Positions 53,536 through 61,890 of a stretch of 64,000 nucleotides of DNA are shown here, in pieces. The position numbers and the translations under genes were made by a program. A model generated the notes under the pieces. The model was given only the letters and a program-made list of their open reading frames with translations. It did not search any database and had not been told where the DNA came from. This stretch comes from Kumtagia sp044326205 (GTDB taxonomy: Bacteria; Pseudomonadota; Alphaproteobacteria; Rhizobiales; Rhizobiaceae), in assembly GCF_044326205.1 (NCBI RefSeq), contig NZ_JBIRCY010000042.1, positions 5,235 through 69,234 of the forward strand, read 5' to 3'. Each line of letters opens with the position of its first letter. Position 1 is the stretch's first letter.

Positions 53536-54780
53536 TCAGGCCGGCGCCCGCGCCTCTGCCTCAGCGGCACGCCGGGCGACCACCCAGCCGAGCAGGCCGC
53601 CCAAAAGCAGGGTCGCGGCTGCGATGAGGAAGGACAGGCCCGGAAACGGTGCAAAATTTTCGGGCTGCACGGTGGCGGCATAGACCGCACCGAAGAACAG
53701 CGGCGAGGCGACGCCGGCGATCGACGCGACGCTCATATTGGCGCCTTGCAACTGGCCCTGCTCGGATTCGGAGACCAGCCGCGTCATCAGCGACTGCAAG
53801 GTCGGCATGGACAGGCCCCACAGCGCATTGGGGATCATCGCGGCGGCAAACAGCCAGCCGGTAGGCGCCAGCCCCATGCAGGCGATGCCGACCGCGCCAC
53901 CGAACAGGCCGAACACCATCACCGCGCGGTCGCCGAAGCGCTTTACCGCCGGACCGACGAGCAGTCCCTGCACGCTCATGTCGAGCACGCCGACCAGCGC
54001 CAGCACCAGTCCGACCTGCCACGGTCCCCAGCCATAGCGGTCGCCGGCGTAAAGCACGAAGACGGCGGAGAAGACGTGGTGGGCGAAATAAAGCAGGAAA
54101 TTGACGGAGGCGAGCCCGAACAGTTCGGTGTGCGAGCGCAGCAGCTTCAGCGCGCCGAACGGGTTGGCGCGCGCCCAGGAGAAGGCCATCCGCTTTTCCG
54201 GCGCAAGCGATTCCGGCAGTACGAACAGGCCATAAAGGAAGGCGACGCCAGCAAGCCCCGCCGCGAACCAGAACGGGGCGCGCGGCGATATCTCGCCCAG
54301 AAACCCACCCAGCACCGGGCCGAACACGAAGCCGCCGGAGAATGCCGCGCCGATCAGCCCGTAGGCACGAGCCCGGCCCTCGGGCGGGGTGATGTCGGCC
54401 ATGTAGGCGAAGACGGTGGTGAAGCTCGACGAAGTGACGCCGGCGACGATGCGGCCGAGCGCCAGCCACCAGAGGCTCGGCGCCAGCGCCATCAGCACGT
54501 AGTCGGCGGCGAGCCCGGCGCAGGACAAAAGGATGACAGGGCGGCGTCCGTAGCGGTCGGAGAGCGAGCCGACGACCGGCGAGCAGACGAACTGTGCACC
54601 GGCCCACAGCGCCACGAACACGCCATTGATCCACCCGGCTTGCGCGTTCGAGCCGGCGAACTCCTCGATCAGCGGCGGCAGCACCGGGATGATGATGCCC
54701 ATGGTGATGATGTCGAGCACCGCGGTGACGAAGATGAAGGCGAGTGCGGCCTTGCGGCGGCTGCCGGTGATCGGATTCAT
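53536..54780 (-). CDS. MFS transporter, TetA-like drug-efflux family
   Basis: A 414-residue, twelve-helix major facilitator. The motif-A loop GSLSDRYGRRPVIL between helices 2 and 3 is intact, and the motif-C-type GAAFSGGFVFGPVLGG in helix 5 marks an antiporter exporter of the DHA1 (Tet) type. The substrate cannot be predicted; many such genes are housekeeping exporters without known drug. It sits 86 bases upstream of the thioredoxin-fold gene. Confidence 0.9.
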   Translation of the reverse strand: MNPITGSRRKAALAFIFVTAVLDIITMGIIIPVLPPLIEEFAGSNAQAGWINGVFVALWAGAQFVCSPVVGSLSDRYGRRPVILLSCAGLAADYVLMALAPSLWWLALGRIVAGVTSSSFTTVFAYMADITPPEGRARAYGLIGAAFSGGFVFGPVLGGFLGEISPRAPFWFAAGLAGVAFLYGLFVLPESLAPEKRMAFSWARANPFGALKLLRSHTELFGLASVNFLLYFAHHVFSAVFVLYAGDRYGWGPWQVGLVLALVGVLDMSVQGLLVGPAVKRFGDRAVMVFGLFGGAVGIACMGLAPTGWLFAAAMIPNALWGLSMPTLQSLMTRLVSESEQGQLQGANMSVASIAGVASPLFFGAVYAATVQPENFAPFPGLSFLIAAATLLLGGLLGWVVARRAAEAEARAPA

Positions 54781-54895
54781 GTCGGCCTCGCGGCATTTTC
54801 GGGAGCGGGTTTATAGGCCGCGGCCATGGTCAATGCCATTGGGCCAGGAGGAGGCTGCTGACAGCGGGATGGCGGAAGCGCGACGGAAAAATGCC

Positions 54896-54969
54896 GGGGA
54901 CAGTTTACTTTTCCGCGGAAAGGGTGATGCGCTTGAAGAATGGCGCGGGCGGAAAAGTAAACTGTCCCC
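54896..54969. repeat. GGGGACAGTTTACTT palindromic element, copy 2
   Basis: Perfect 21-base inverted arms (54896-54916 and 54949-54969) with a 32-base loop. The arm ends are TTCCGC instead of AATTCCGA as in copy 1. It lies between the MFS start and the flavoprotein stop, five bases before the latter. Confidence 0.88.
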
Positions 54970-54974
54970 CAGCG

Positions 54975-56204
54975 CTACTCCCCCTGCTGCCACCGCGCGA
55001 AGGCGTCCTTCAGATCGCCGGCGACGACGTCGGACGGATCGGGCGAAAAGCCAGCGGCGAGCATTTTACGCCCCATCATATGGTCGGCCGGGCGGTTGAC
55101 CGACTCGATCGCTGTCAGCCTGTCGCCGGCATAGTGGAAGGCGGAAAAACGGTTTTCAGCCGGATCGCCGGCAAGAATGGCACGGTCGCTAGCACCGGGC
55201 AGCCCGACCATCTGCAGCTTCATGTCGCCGATGTCGGACCAGAACCACGGCACCGCCGTGTAGGGGTCGTCGTGGCCGGTGAGGGTGCGGGCGGCGAGTT
55301 TCGCCTGGTCGGTGGCGTTCTGCACCGATTCCAGCCGGACATCGGCGCCGGAATGCCAGTGGCGATAATTCACCGCGTCGCCAACGGCGAGTATCTCGGG
55401 AACCGACGTGCGCATCTGCGGATCGACGCGGATGCCGTTTGTCACCGCGAGGCCGGCAGCCTCGGCGAGTTCGGTGGTGGCGACCGCGCCGATGCCGACC
55501 AGCACCATGTCGGCCGGGATGTGCTCGCCCGCCGAAGTGGTGACGGCGACGACACGGCCGTTTTCGCCGTCGAGGCGCTCGACGGTGGTGCGCATCAGCA
55601 GGCGGATGCCGGAGGCGGCAAGCCGCCCGGCGACATGGGCGGAAACGGCGGGCGCGACGGCGCGGCCGAGCAGGCGGTCCTGCGCCTCGACGACCGTCAC
55701 CTTGCGTCCGCCGGCGGCGAGCGTCGCGGCGATCTCAAGTCCAATGAAACCGCCGCCGAGAACCACGACGTTTTCCGCCTGCGCGGCATGGTCGCGAATG
55801 GCGCGCGCGTCGGAGACGGTGCGCAGCGAAAAAACGCCGGCCAGGTTCGCGCCGTCAAGCGGCAGCCTGCGTGGATGCGAGCCGGTAGCGAGGATCAGCC
55901 GGTCGAAGCCGAGTTTTGCGCCACCCTCGAAGGTGAGCTGCCGCGCGGTTGTGTCGATGGCGGCGACGCGCACGCCAAAACGCAGGCCGATGTCGGCGCC
56001 GGTGTAGAAAGCTTCGGCGCGCAGTACCTGCGGCTTGGTCTGCGCGTCCTTGAGAAAGGCTTTCGACAGCGGCGGCTTGTGGTAGGGCAGCTCGTTTTCG
56101 TCGCCGACCAGCGTGACGGGGCCGGCAAAACCTTCCTCCCGCAGGCTGGCCGCCGCCTGCACGCCGGCGTGTCCCGCACCTATGATAACGACGCCGTTGG
56201 TCAT
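54975..56204 (-). CDS. FAD-dependent ferredoxin/rubredoxin reductase-like oxidoreductase
   Basis: 409 residues of the ferredoxin-NAD(P)+ reductase family that serves P450 or ring-hydroxylating systems. FAD motif VIIGAGHAGVQAAASLRE, PYHKPPLSK, LATGSHPRRLP, the NAD motif VVLGGGFIGLEIA, the second FAD motif AVGDAV and a C-terminal reductase domain (PWFWSDIGDMKLQMVG). No ferredoxin or oxygenase is next to it, so its partner is unknown. Confidence 0.9.
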   Translation of the reverse strand: MTNGVVIIGAGHAGVQAAASLREEGFAGPVTLVGDENELPYHKPPLSKAFLKDAQTKPQVLRAEAFYTGADIGLRFGVRVAAIDTTARQLTFEGGAKLGFDRLILATGSHPRRLPLDGANLAGVFSLRTVSDARAIRDHAAQAENVVVLGGGFIGLEIAATLAAGGRKVTVVEAQDRLLGRAVAPAVSAHVAGRLAASGIRLLMRTTVERLDGENGRVVAVTTSAGEHIPADMVLVGIGAVATTELAEAAGLAVTNGIRVDPQMRTSVPEILAVGDAVNYRHWHSGADVRLESVQNATDQAKLAARTLTGHDDPYTAVPWFWSDIGDMKLQMVGLPGASDRAILAGDPAENRFSAFHYAGDRLTAIESVNRPADHMMGRKMLAAGFSPDPSDVVAGDLKDAFARWQQGE

Positions 56205-56269
56205 GATATCTTCCGCCTGCTGTCAGTTCTACGAAGTTCTGCACCGCCGGAGTGCTTGGCCGCCGATAC

Positions 56270-56443
56270 GGCATGGATCCTAGGGTCTGCGCACTCGCTT
56301 CGCTCCTGCTCCGCCCTAGGATGACGAATGCATGGTCTTTGCCGCTAGTCACCAATGTTGGCGATCGGCGGAAACGGCCTTCTCTTCGTCATCCTAGGGC
56401 GGAGCAGGAACGAAGCGAGTGCGCAGACCCTAGGATCCATGCC
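56270..56443. repeat. 59-base inverted repeat
   Basis: Arms 56270-56328 and 56385-56443 are inverted copies of 59 bases with a single mismatch seen (core CATGGATCCTAGGGTCTGC). The loop is 56 bases. Unrelated to the GGGGACAGTTTACTT family. The rest of 56205-56679 holds nothing else recognisable. Confidence 0.9.
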
Positions 56444-56679
56444 ATACCGGTAGCGAAATGCGCCGGCAGCGTAGAATCCCAATAAGCTTTCCCAAGCCGC
56501 ACGCCTTTTCGGCGAAGAGGCATGATCTTGCCCGCGAGCCGGTTGCCCCGATTGTCTCCCGCCGACACCCGCGTGCGGCGGGGCGTCGCACTTCGGCCAG
56601 CCTGATGTCAAGCCGGCGGCCTCGTCTCCGGACGATGCAGGCAGCCAAGCCACTGGCCCACCTGCAAAAAGGTGACTAG

Positions 56680-56696
56680 TTTAGAACAGTTCTAAC
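56680..56696. promoter_or_regulatory. Irr-type iron control box
   Basis: TTTAGAACAGTTCTAAC is a dyad that differs from the published rhizobial Irr/ICE pattern (TTTAGAA-N3-TTCTAAA type) only at the last base. It lies ~130 bases before the leader ORF of the imelysin-bfd-bfr block, all iron genes. Irr control of this block is inferred. Confidence 0.75.
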
Positions 56697-56828
56697 ATAT
56701 TGATTTGAAGGCGCTTTTTCAATATTCGCATTGACTTTTCAGGCCCCGCAGCCGTAAAGGGCAAGCGTGCGCCAATGGGCGCGCGCCTTTGATGTCTGGG
56801 CCTTGACCCCACGCGATTGGAGGTTTTC

Positions 56829-56969
56829 GTGAATTCTTTCCATGTCTTGCGCGCAGGCAAGGCACCAAAATCCGCCGCTTTCACGGCTCATCGGCGCGCC
56901 GCCATTGCAGGCAAGGCTGGTGCATGCGCCTGCCGCGGCGTGGCGCACATCAAGCAATTTTCGACGTGA
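56829..56969 (+). CDS. 46-residue leader ORF upstream of the imelysin gene
   Basis: A GTG-started small ORF (VNSFHVLRAGK...) with a strong TTGGAGG site 5 bases before the start, a centre rich in Ala/Lys/Arg and a CAC motif (GACACRGVAHIK). It ends 10 bases before the imelysin ATG, and its stop overlaps the imelysin ribosome-binding region. It may be a short iron-related peptide or a translational leader. A minus-strand ORF on the same bases (56739-56957) is also Cys-containing but lacks this placement. Confidence 0.5.
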   Translation: MNSFHVLRAGKAPKSAAFTAHRRAAIAGKAGACACRGVAHIKQFST

Positions 56970-56979
56970 GGAGACTGGT

Positions 56980-58284
56980 ATGACGCATGCATTTCATCCG
57001 ACCCGGCATGCGGCGCGTATCGCCGCGCTGGCAGCGACCGTGGCGCTGACCGCCGCCGTCTTCGTGCTGCCGGCCAAAGCCGAGACCGACCCGAAGGCGG
57101 TGATCGCCACCTATGCCGACATCGCACTGGCCAACTACGGCGACGCGCTGACCACGGCGCAGGCGCTCGACAAGGCTGTCGACGCGCTGATCGCAAAACC
57201 GTCGGCGGAGACACTGGCCGCCGCCAAGGATGCCTGGAAGGCGGCGCGCATCCCCTACCAGCAGACGGAAGCCTACCGTTTCGGCAACGCAATCGTCGAC
57301 GACTGGGAAGGCCGCGTGAACGCCTGGCCGCTGGACGAGGGCCTGATCGACTATGTCGACAAGAGCTACGGCACCGAATCCGACGAGAACACGCTTTATA
57401 CGGCGAACGTCATCGCCAACAAGGAAATCGAGATCAACGGCCAGAAGGTCGATGCTACCAACCTTACGCCCGAGTTCCTGTCCGGGACGTTGCAGGAGGC
57501 CGGCGACATCGAGGCCAATGTCGCCACCGGCTATCATGCGATCGAGTTCCTGCTGTGGGGGCAGGACCTGAACGGCACCGGGCCGGGCGCGGGCAACCGC
57601 CCCTTCACCGACTACGACACCGCCAACTGCACCGGCGGCAATTGCGACCGCCGCGCCCAGTATCTGGCGGCGGCGAGCGATCTGCTGGTCAGCGACTTGG
57701 CTGAGATGGTCGACAACTGGAAGGCCGACGGCGCGGCGCGCAAGGCCTTGACCGACGGCGACGCCAAGACCGGCATCGCCACGATCCTCACCGGCATGGG
57801 CTCGCTCTCCTACGGCGAACTGGCCGGCGAGCGTATGAAGCTCGGCCTCATGCTGCACGACCCCGAGGAGGAGCATGACTGCTTCTCCGACAATACCTAT
57901 ATCTCGCATCTCTACGACGCGGTCGGCATCCGCAACGTCTATACGGGCAGCTACACCCGCGTCGACGGCAGCAAGGTGGAAGGCCCGTCGATCTCGGCGC
58001 TGGTCAAGGAAGCCGACCCGGCGGTGGACGCCGAACTTGTCGGCAAGCTGAACGCCACGGTGGAAAAGATGGAAGCCATCAAGAAGCGGGCGGAGGGCGG
58101 CGAGGCCTACGACCAGCAGATCGGCGAAGGCAACACGGCAGGCAACGCCACCGTGCAGGCGGCGGTGGATGCGCTGGTCGACCAGACCAAGTCGATCGAG
58201 CGCGCGGTCGCGGTGCTGAAGCTCGACGCCATCGCCTTCGAGGGCTCCGACAGCCTGGATGCGCCCGACAAGGTTTTTGAGTAA
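56980..58284 (+). CDS. imelysin-family (M75 peptidase-like) periplasmic iron-uptake protein
   Basis: 434 residues with a signal peptide ending ...VFVLPAKAE. Two four-helix bundles carry the imelysin GxHxxE signature as GYHAIEFLLWG (about residue 184), plus LYTANVIANKEIEI and the CFSDNTYISHLYD block. Family members (IPPA/EfeO-like) take part in iron acquisition. GAGGAG precedes the ATG at 56980. It lies downstream of the Irr box and upstream of bfd/bfr. Confidence 0.9.
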   Translation: MTHAFHPTRHAARIAALAATVALTAAVFVLPAKAETDPKAVIATYADIALANYGDALTTAQALDKAVDALIAKPSAETLAAAKDAWKAARIPYQQTEAYRFGNAIVDDWEGRVNAWPLDEGLIDYVDKSYGTESDENTLYTANVIANKEIEINGQKVDATNLTPEFLSGTLQEAGDIEANVATGYHAIEFLLWGQDLNGTGPGAGNRPFTDYDTANCTGGNCDRRAQYLAAASDLLVSDLAEMVDNWKADGAARKALTDGDAKTGIATILTGMGSLSYGELAGERMKLGLMLHDPEEEHDCFSDNTYISHLYDAVGIRNVYTGSYTRVDGSKVEGPSISALVKEADPAVDAELVGKLNATVEKMEAIKKRAEGGEAYDQQIGEGNTAGNATVQAAVDALVDQTKSIERAVAVLKLDAIAFEGSDSLDAPDKVFE

Positions 58285-58356
58285 GGCGCCGACCGGCGGC
58301 CCACCTAGCCAGACGGCGCGGAAAACGGCCGCGCCGCCAGCCAGCAAGAGTAAAAG

Positions 58357-58668
58357 ATGCTGATCTGTCACTGCAACCTGATAACCGAAAGGGAGATCGA
58401 AGAAGCAATCCTTGACCTGCTGGAGCAGGACCCTTGGTCGCTCATCGTGCCTGCGAAGGTCTATCATAGCCTCCGCAAGCGAGGGCGTTGTTGCGGCTGC
58501 TTCCCAAATGTGGTGGAAACGATCATTCGGGTAACCGAAGCTTACCATCTCCGTTCGGAGGCGAGCGGGATGGATGTCGTTTCACACCTGGACCGCGTCA
58601 GAGGACTGCGGGCCGAATACGGGAGCAGGACCCATGAAGGGCGAAAAGCAGGTCATCGAGCGGCTTAA
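58357..58668 (+). CDS. bfd: bacterioferritin-associated ferredoxin
   Basis: 103 residues. A 2Fe-2S BFD-like domain with Cys ligands in MLICHCNLITEREIEEAI and RGRCCGCFPNVVETI (C4, C6, then CCGC). Bfd donates electrons to bacterioferritin to release stored iron. The protein is longer than E. coli Bfd (64 residues). Its last 35 bases overlap the bfr start, so the two are cotranslated. Confidence 0.92.
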   Translation: MLICHCNLITEREIEEAILDLLEQDPWSLIVPAKVYHSLRKRGRCCGCFPNVVETIIRVTEAYHLRSEASGMDVVSHLDRVRGLRAEYGSRTHEGRKAGHRAA

Positions 58669-59119
58669 CGAGGCTCTGTTTCTGGAGCTCGGCGCCGTCA
58701 ATCAGTATTGGCTTCACTACCGCCTTCTCGACGACTGGGGATACCAGAAGCTCGCCAAGAAGGAACGTGCGGAATCGATCGAGGAAATGCATCACGCCGA
58801 CAAGATCATAGCCCGCATCGTCTTCCTCGAAGGGCACCCGAACCTGCAGTCGCTCGCGCCGCTGCGCATCGGACAGAACGTCAAGGAAGTGCTGGAATCC
58901 GACCTCGCCGGCGAGTACGACGCACGCACCTCCTACAAGAAATCGCGCGAGGTCTGCCAGGAACTCGGCGACTACGTGACCATGGAGCTGTTCGAGGACC
59001 TTCTGAAGGACGAGGAGGGCCATATCGACTTCCTCGAAACCCAGCTCGACCTGCTCGCCTCGATCGGCGAGGAGAAGTACGGCCAGCTTAACGCCGAACC
59101 GGCGAACGAAGCCCACTGA
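58634..59119 (+). CDS. bfr: bacterioferritin
   Basis: A 161-residue 24-mer iron-storage ferritin. All ferroxidase ligands align with E. coli Bfr: E18, E51, H54, E94, E127 and H130. The heme axial Met is at 52 (EEMHHAD). The ATG at 58634 is chosen for GGGAGCAGG upstream and the standard MKG start. It overlaps the bfd 3' end. Confidence 0.96.
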   Translation: MKGEKQVIERLNEALFLELGAVNQYWLHYRLLDDWGYQKLAKKERAESIEEMHHADKIIARIVFLEGHPNLQSLAPLRIGQNVKEVLESDLAGEYDARTSYKKSREVCQELGDYVTMELFEDLLKDEEGHIDFLETQLDLLASIGEEKYGQLNAEPANEAH

Positions 59120-59216
59120 GATGTTTTTATGCGGCGCATAGGGTTTTCTACGCGCCGCAGCGCATTTGAGTGGGTCCGGTGCGTCCTTGGCGGGCGAGCA
59201 TCGGAGGATGGGCCTA

Positions 59217-59295
59217 GGGGACAGTTTACTTTCTTTCCGCGGAAAATCCGCAGCGCTTTAATGGTGGCACTGGCGGAAAAAAGTAAACTGTCCCC
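59217..59295. repeat. GGGGACAGTTTACTT palindromic element, copy 3
   Basis: Inverted arms 59217-59240 and 59273-59295 with one length difference; the core is the same as in copies 1 and 2. The loop and right arm are in frame with the following di-heme gene and contain its likely ATG. Confidence 0.88.
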
Positions 59296-60817
59296 GGCGC
59301 TTCTCCTTGCTGCCGTTCTCCTCTCACCCTTTTTCTCTTCCGCCGCTGTAGGTGGCGACGCACCTCCCGGGCTCGCCACCACCCGCGCAGACCTCTCTGC
59401 CAAAGATGTCGCGCGCGTAAAATCCGTCACCGCGCCGACACAAGATTTTTCCAAGGCAGAACCCTTCGAACTCCTGCCTGGCGGTGCGGCGACTTCCAAA
59501 AAACGCCCCAACCAGGACGCCTTCTCGCAATCCTCCGCCAACATCACCTTCGAGCAGGAAGGCACGTTCAAGCTCGGCAACGGGCTGTTCCGGAAACTGT
59601 GGGTGTCGTCGCCGTCCTCGACGCAAGCTTCCGACGGGCTGGGCCCGCTGTTCAACGCCCGCGCCTGCCAGAGCTGCCATTTGAAGGACGGGCGGGGCCA
59701 TCCGCCGGAGGGGGTGGCCGACGCCACCTCGATGTTCTTTCGCCTGGCGCGCGCGGCGGAGACCGAGGAGGAGAAGCGGGCGGTGGCCGAGCGCGCCGTG
59801 CTCAACCTGCCCGACCCGGTTTATGGCGGACAGTTGCAGGACCTTGCGGTGCCGGGGCTGGCCGGCGAGGGCAGGATGGCGATCTCCTACACGGAAATCC
59901 CGGTGACCTTGGGCGACGGCACGGTCGCGTCGTTGCGCAAGCCCACTTATTCGGTAACCGATCTTTCCGATGGCCCGCTGCATCCCGGCACGACGCTGTC
60001 GCCGCGCGTCACCCCCCAGATGATCGGCCTTGGCCTGGTCGAGCAGATCCACCCGGCAGATATCCTCGCCAATGCCGACCCAGACGATCGCGACAGCGAC
60101 GGCATTTCCGGAAAACCGAACATCGTGCGCGACGAACTCAGCCATGAACTGACGCTCGGCCGCTTCGGCTGGAAGGCACAGACGCCGTCGATCCGCCAGC
60201 AATCCGCCGACGCCTTTGCCGGCGACATCGGCATTTCGACACCGGAAGTGCCGAAAAGTTTCGGCGATTGCACCGAGGCGCAGGCGAATTGCCGGGCAAT
60301 GCCGACCGGCGTGCAGGAGCGGCTGGGCGACGTCGAAGCGCCGCCGCCGGTGATGGATCTCGTCACCTTCTATTCGCAGAATCTGGCCGCTCCCGCCCGC
60401 CGCGATGTCGGCAAGCCGCAGGTACTCGCTGGCAAGAAGGTGTTTTACGACCTCGGCTGCGCCTCCTGCCACACACCGAAATTCGTGACGCGCCGCGATG
60501 CTCCGGACAAGGCGTTTTCGTTCCAACTGATCTGGCCCTATTCCGATTTCCTGCTGCACGATCTTGGCGACGGGCTGGCGGACGGGCAAGCCGTAGGCGA
60601 CGCCACCGGCAATGAATGGCGAACGCCGCCGCTGTGGGGCATCGGCCTGACCAAGCGGGTAAGCGGCCACACTTTCTTCCTGCATGACGGGCGGGCGCGC
60701 AATCTCACCGAGGCGATCCTCTGGCACGGCGGCGAAGGCCAGAAGGCGCGCGACAAATTCGCCGCGCTCGACGCCGCCGACCGCGAAGCGCTGATAAAAT
60801 TCCTGGAGTCGCTTTGA
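59261..60817 (+). CDS. di-heme oxidoreductase (DUF1111 / thiol oxidoreductase-like)
   Basis: About 518 residues from an ATG at 59261. A signal peptide (KLSPALLLAAVLLSPFFSSAAVG) is followed by a di-heme cytochrome with two CxxCH sites (CQSCH and CASCH). Other motifs are FNARACQSCHLKDGRG, NIVRDELSHELTLGRFGWKAQ and RTPPLWGIGLTKRVSG..FLHDGRARN. Homologues sit with imelysins in iron-regulated loci. The N-terminus is encoded by repeat copy 3; ATG 59129 is an alternative but would precede the signal peptide by 44 residues. Confidence 0.88.
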   Translation: MVALAEKSKLSPALLLAAVLLSPFFSSAAVGGDAPPGLATTRADLSAKDVARVKSVTAPTQDFSKAEPFELLPGGAATSKKRPNQDAFSQSSANITFEQEGTFKLGNGLFRKLWVSSPSSTQASDGLGPLFNARACQSCHLKDGRGHPPEGVADATSMFFRLARAAETEEEKRAVAERAVLNLPDPVYGGQLQDLAVPGLAGEGRMAISYTEIPVTLGDGTVASLRKPTYSVTDLSDGPLHPGTTLSPRVTPQMIGLGLVEQIHPADILANADPDDRDSDGISGKPNIVRDELSHELTLGRFGWKAQTPSIRQQSADAFAGDIGISTPEVPKSFGDCTEAQANCRAMPTGVQERLGDVEAPPPVMDLVTFYSQNLAAPARRDVGKPQVLAGKKVFYDLGCASCHTPKFVTRRDAPDKAFSFQLIWPYSDFLLHDLGDGLADGQAVGDATGNEWRTPPLWGIGLTKRVSGHTFFLHDGRARNLTEAILWHGGEGQKARDKFAALDAADREALIKFLESL

Positions 60818-61878
60818 TGCGGTCCTTGCTGCTTGCCGTTGCTGCCGTGGCGACTTTTGGCATCTCGCCCGCCCTCGCCGCCAATGCAACCGTCCAAAAA
60901 GCCATCGACGGTTTTGTCCGCCCCGCCTATGCCGCGTTCCACACCGCGGCGGCAAAAGAGACCGGCGACGTGCAGGCGCTTTGCGCCGAGCCTTCGCAGG
61001 AGAGATTGGCAGCGGCGCAGAAAAACTTCGTCGCACTGGTCTCTACTTGGTCGCAAGTCGAGATCGTCCGCTTCGGCCCTGTCACCGAGGAGAACCGGCT
61101 GGACCGCATCCTGTTCTGGCCGGACCGCAAGAGCATCGGGCTCAAGCAGGTGCAGGCCGCACTTGCCGGCAAGGACGCCACCGCCAGCGACCCGGCGCTG
61201 CTTTCGGGAAAAAGCGTCGCCATGCAGGGGCTTGGCGCGCTGGAGTTTGTGCTGTTCGGTACCGGATACGAGATGCTCGCCGAAGAGGGCGACCCCTACC
61301 GCTGCGCCTACGGGCTGGCAATCGCCCGGAATCTCGACGGCATGGCGAAAGCGATTGCCGATGGTTGGCAGGCATCGGACGGCATCGCCAAGATCTGGGC
61401 CAATCCGGGGCCGGACAATCCGCTCTATCGCTCCGACGACGAAGCGCTGACGGAACTGTTCGATGTTTTCGTGCACGGGCTCGAAATGCTGCGCGACGTG
61501 CGGCTGAACGGTTTCCTCGGCAATACACCTGACGACGACAAGCCGAAACAGGCGATCTTCTGGCGTTCGGGCGCAACCGTCATCTCGCTCGGCGGCAACC
61601 TCGACGGCATGAAAAAACTGTTCGACGCCTCCGAGCTCGCCAGCCTGCTGCCGTCCGAATCCGCCTGGGTCGCCGATTCCATCAATTTCGAATTCAACAC
61701 GTCCGACAGGATGATCGGCCACGCCACGACGGCCATCGCCGAGGTACTGGCCGGCGAGCAGCGCGGCGGGTTGCCGGCGTTCCGGCTGATCACCTCGCAC
61801 CTGTCGGAGCTGTTCGGCGTCAACCTTGCCGCCGCGTTGGGGCTTAGCGCCGGTTTCTCGTCGCTGGACGGGGATTAA
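60817..61878 (+). CDS. second imelysin-family protein
   Basis: 353 residues with signal peptide SLLLAVAAVATFGISPALA. It is an imelysin-like four-helix protein, but at the GxHxxE site it reads GLGALEFVLFG, lacking the His seen in the 56980 gene. That is typical of second-copy members in such loci. ATG 60817 overlaps the preceding stop (TGATG). Probably periplasmic, iron-related. Confidence 0.85.
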   Translation: MRSLLLAVAAVATFGISPALAANATVQKAIDGFVRPAYAAFHTAAAKETGDVQALCAEPSQERLAAAQKNFVALVSTWSQVEIVRFGPVTEENRLDRILFWPDRKSIGLKQVQAALAGKDATASDPALLSGKSVAMQGLGALEFVLFGTGYEMLAEEGDPYRCAYGLAIARNLDGMAKAIADGWQASDGIAKIWANPGPDNPLYRSDDEALTELFDVFVHGLEMLRDVRLNGFLGNTPDDDKPKQAIFWRSGATVISLGGNLDGMKKLFDASELASLLPSESAWVADSINFEFNTSDRMIGHATTAIAEVLAGEQRGGLPAFRLITSHLSELFGVNLAAALGLSAGFSSLDGD

Positions 61879-61890
61879 GCGAGGGTCGCG

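Noticed and set aside
56739..56957. Minus-strand 72-codon Cys-containing ORF in the imelysin leader
   Set aside because: It overlaps the better-placed plus-strand leader ORF and has no evident promoter or ribosome-binding site; not fully excluded.
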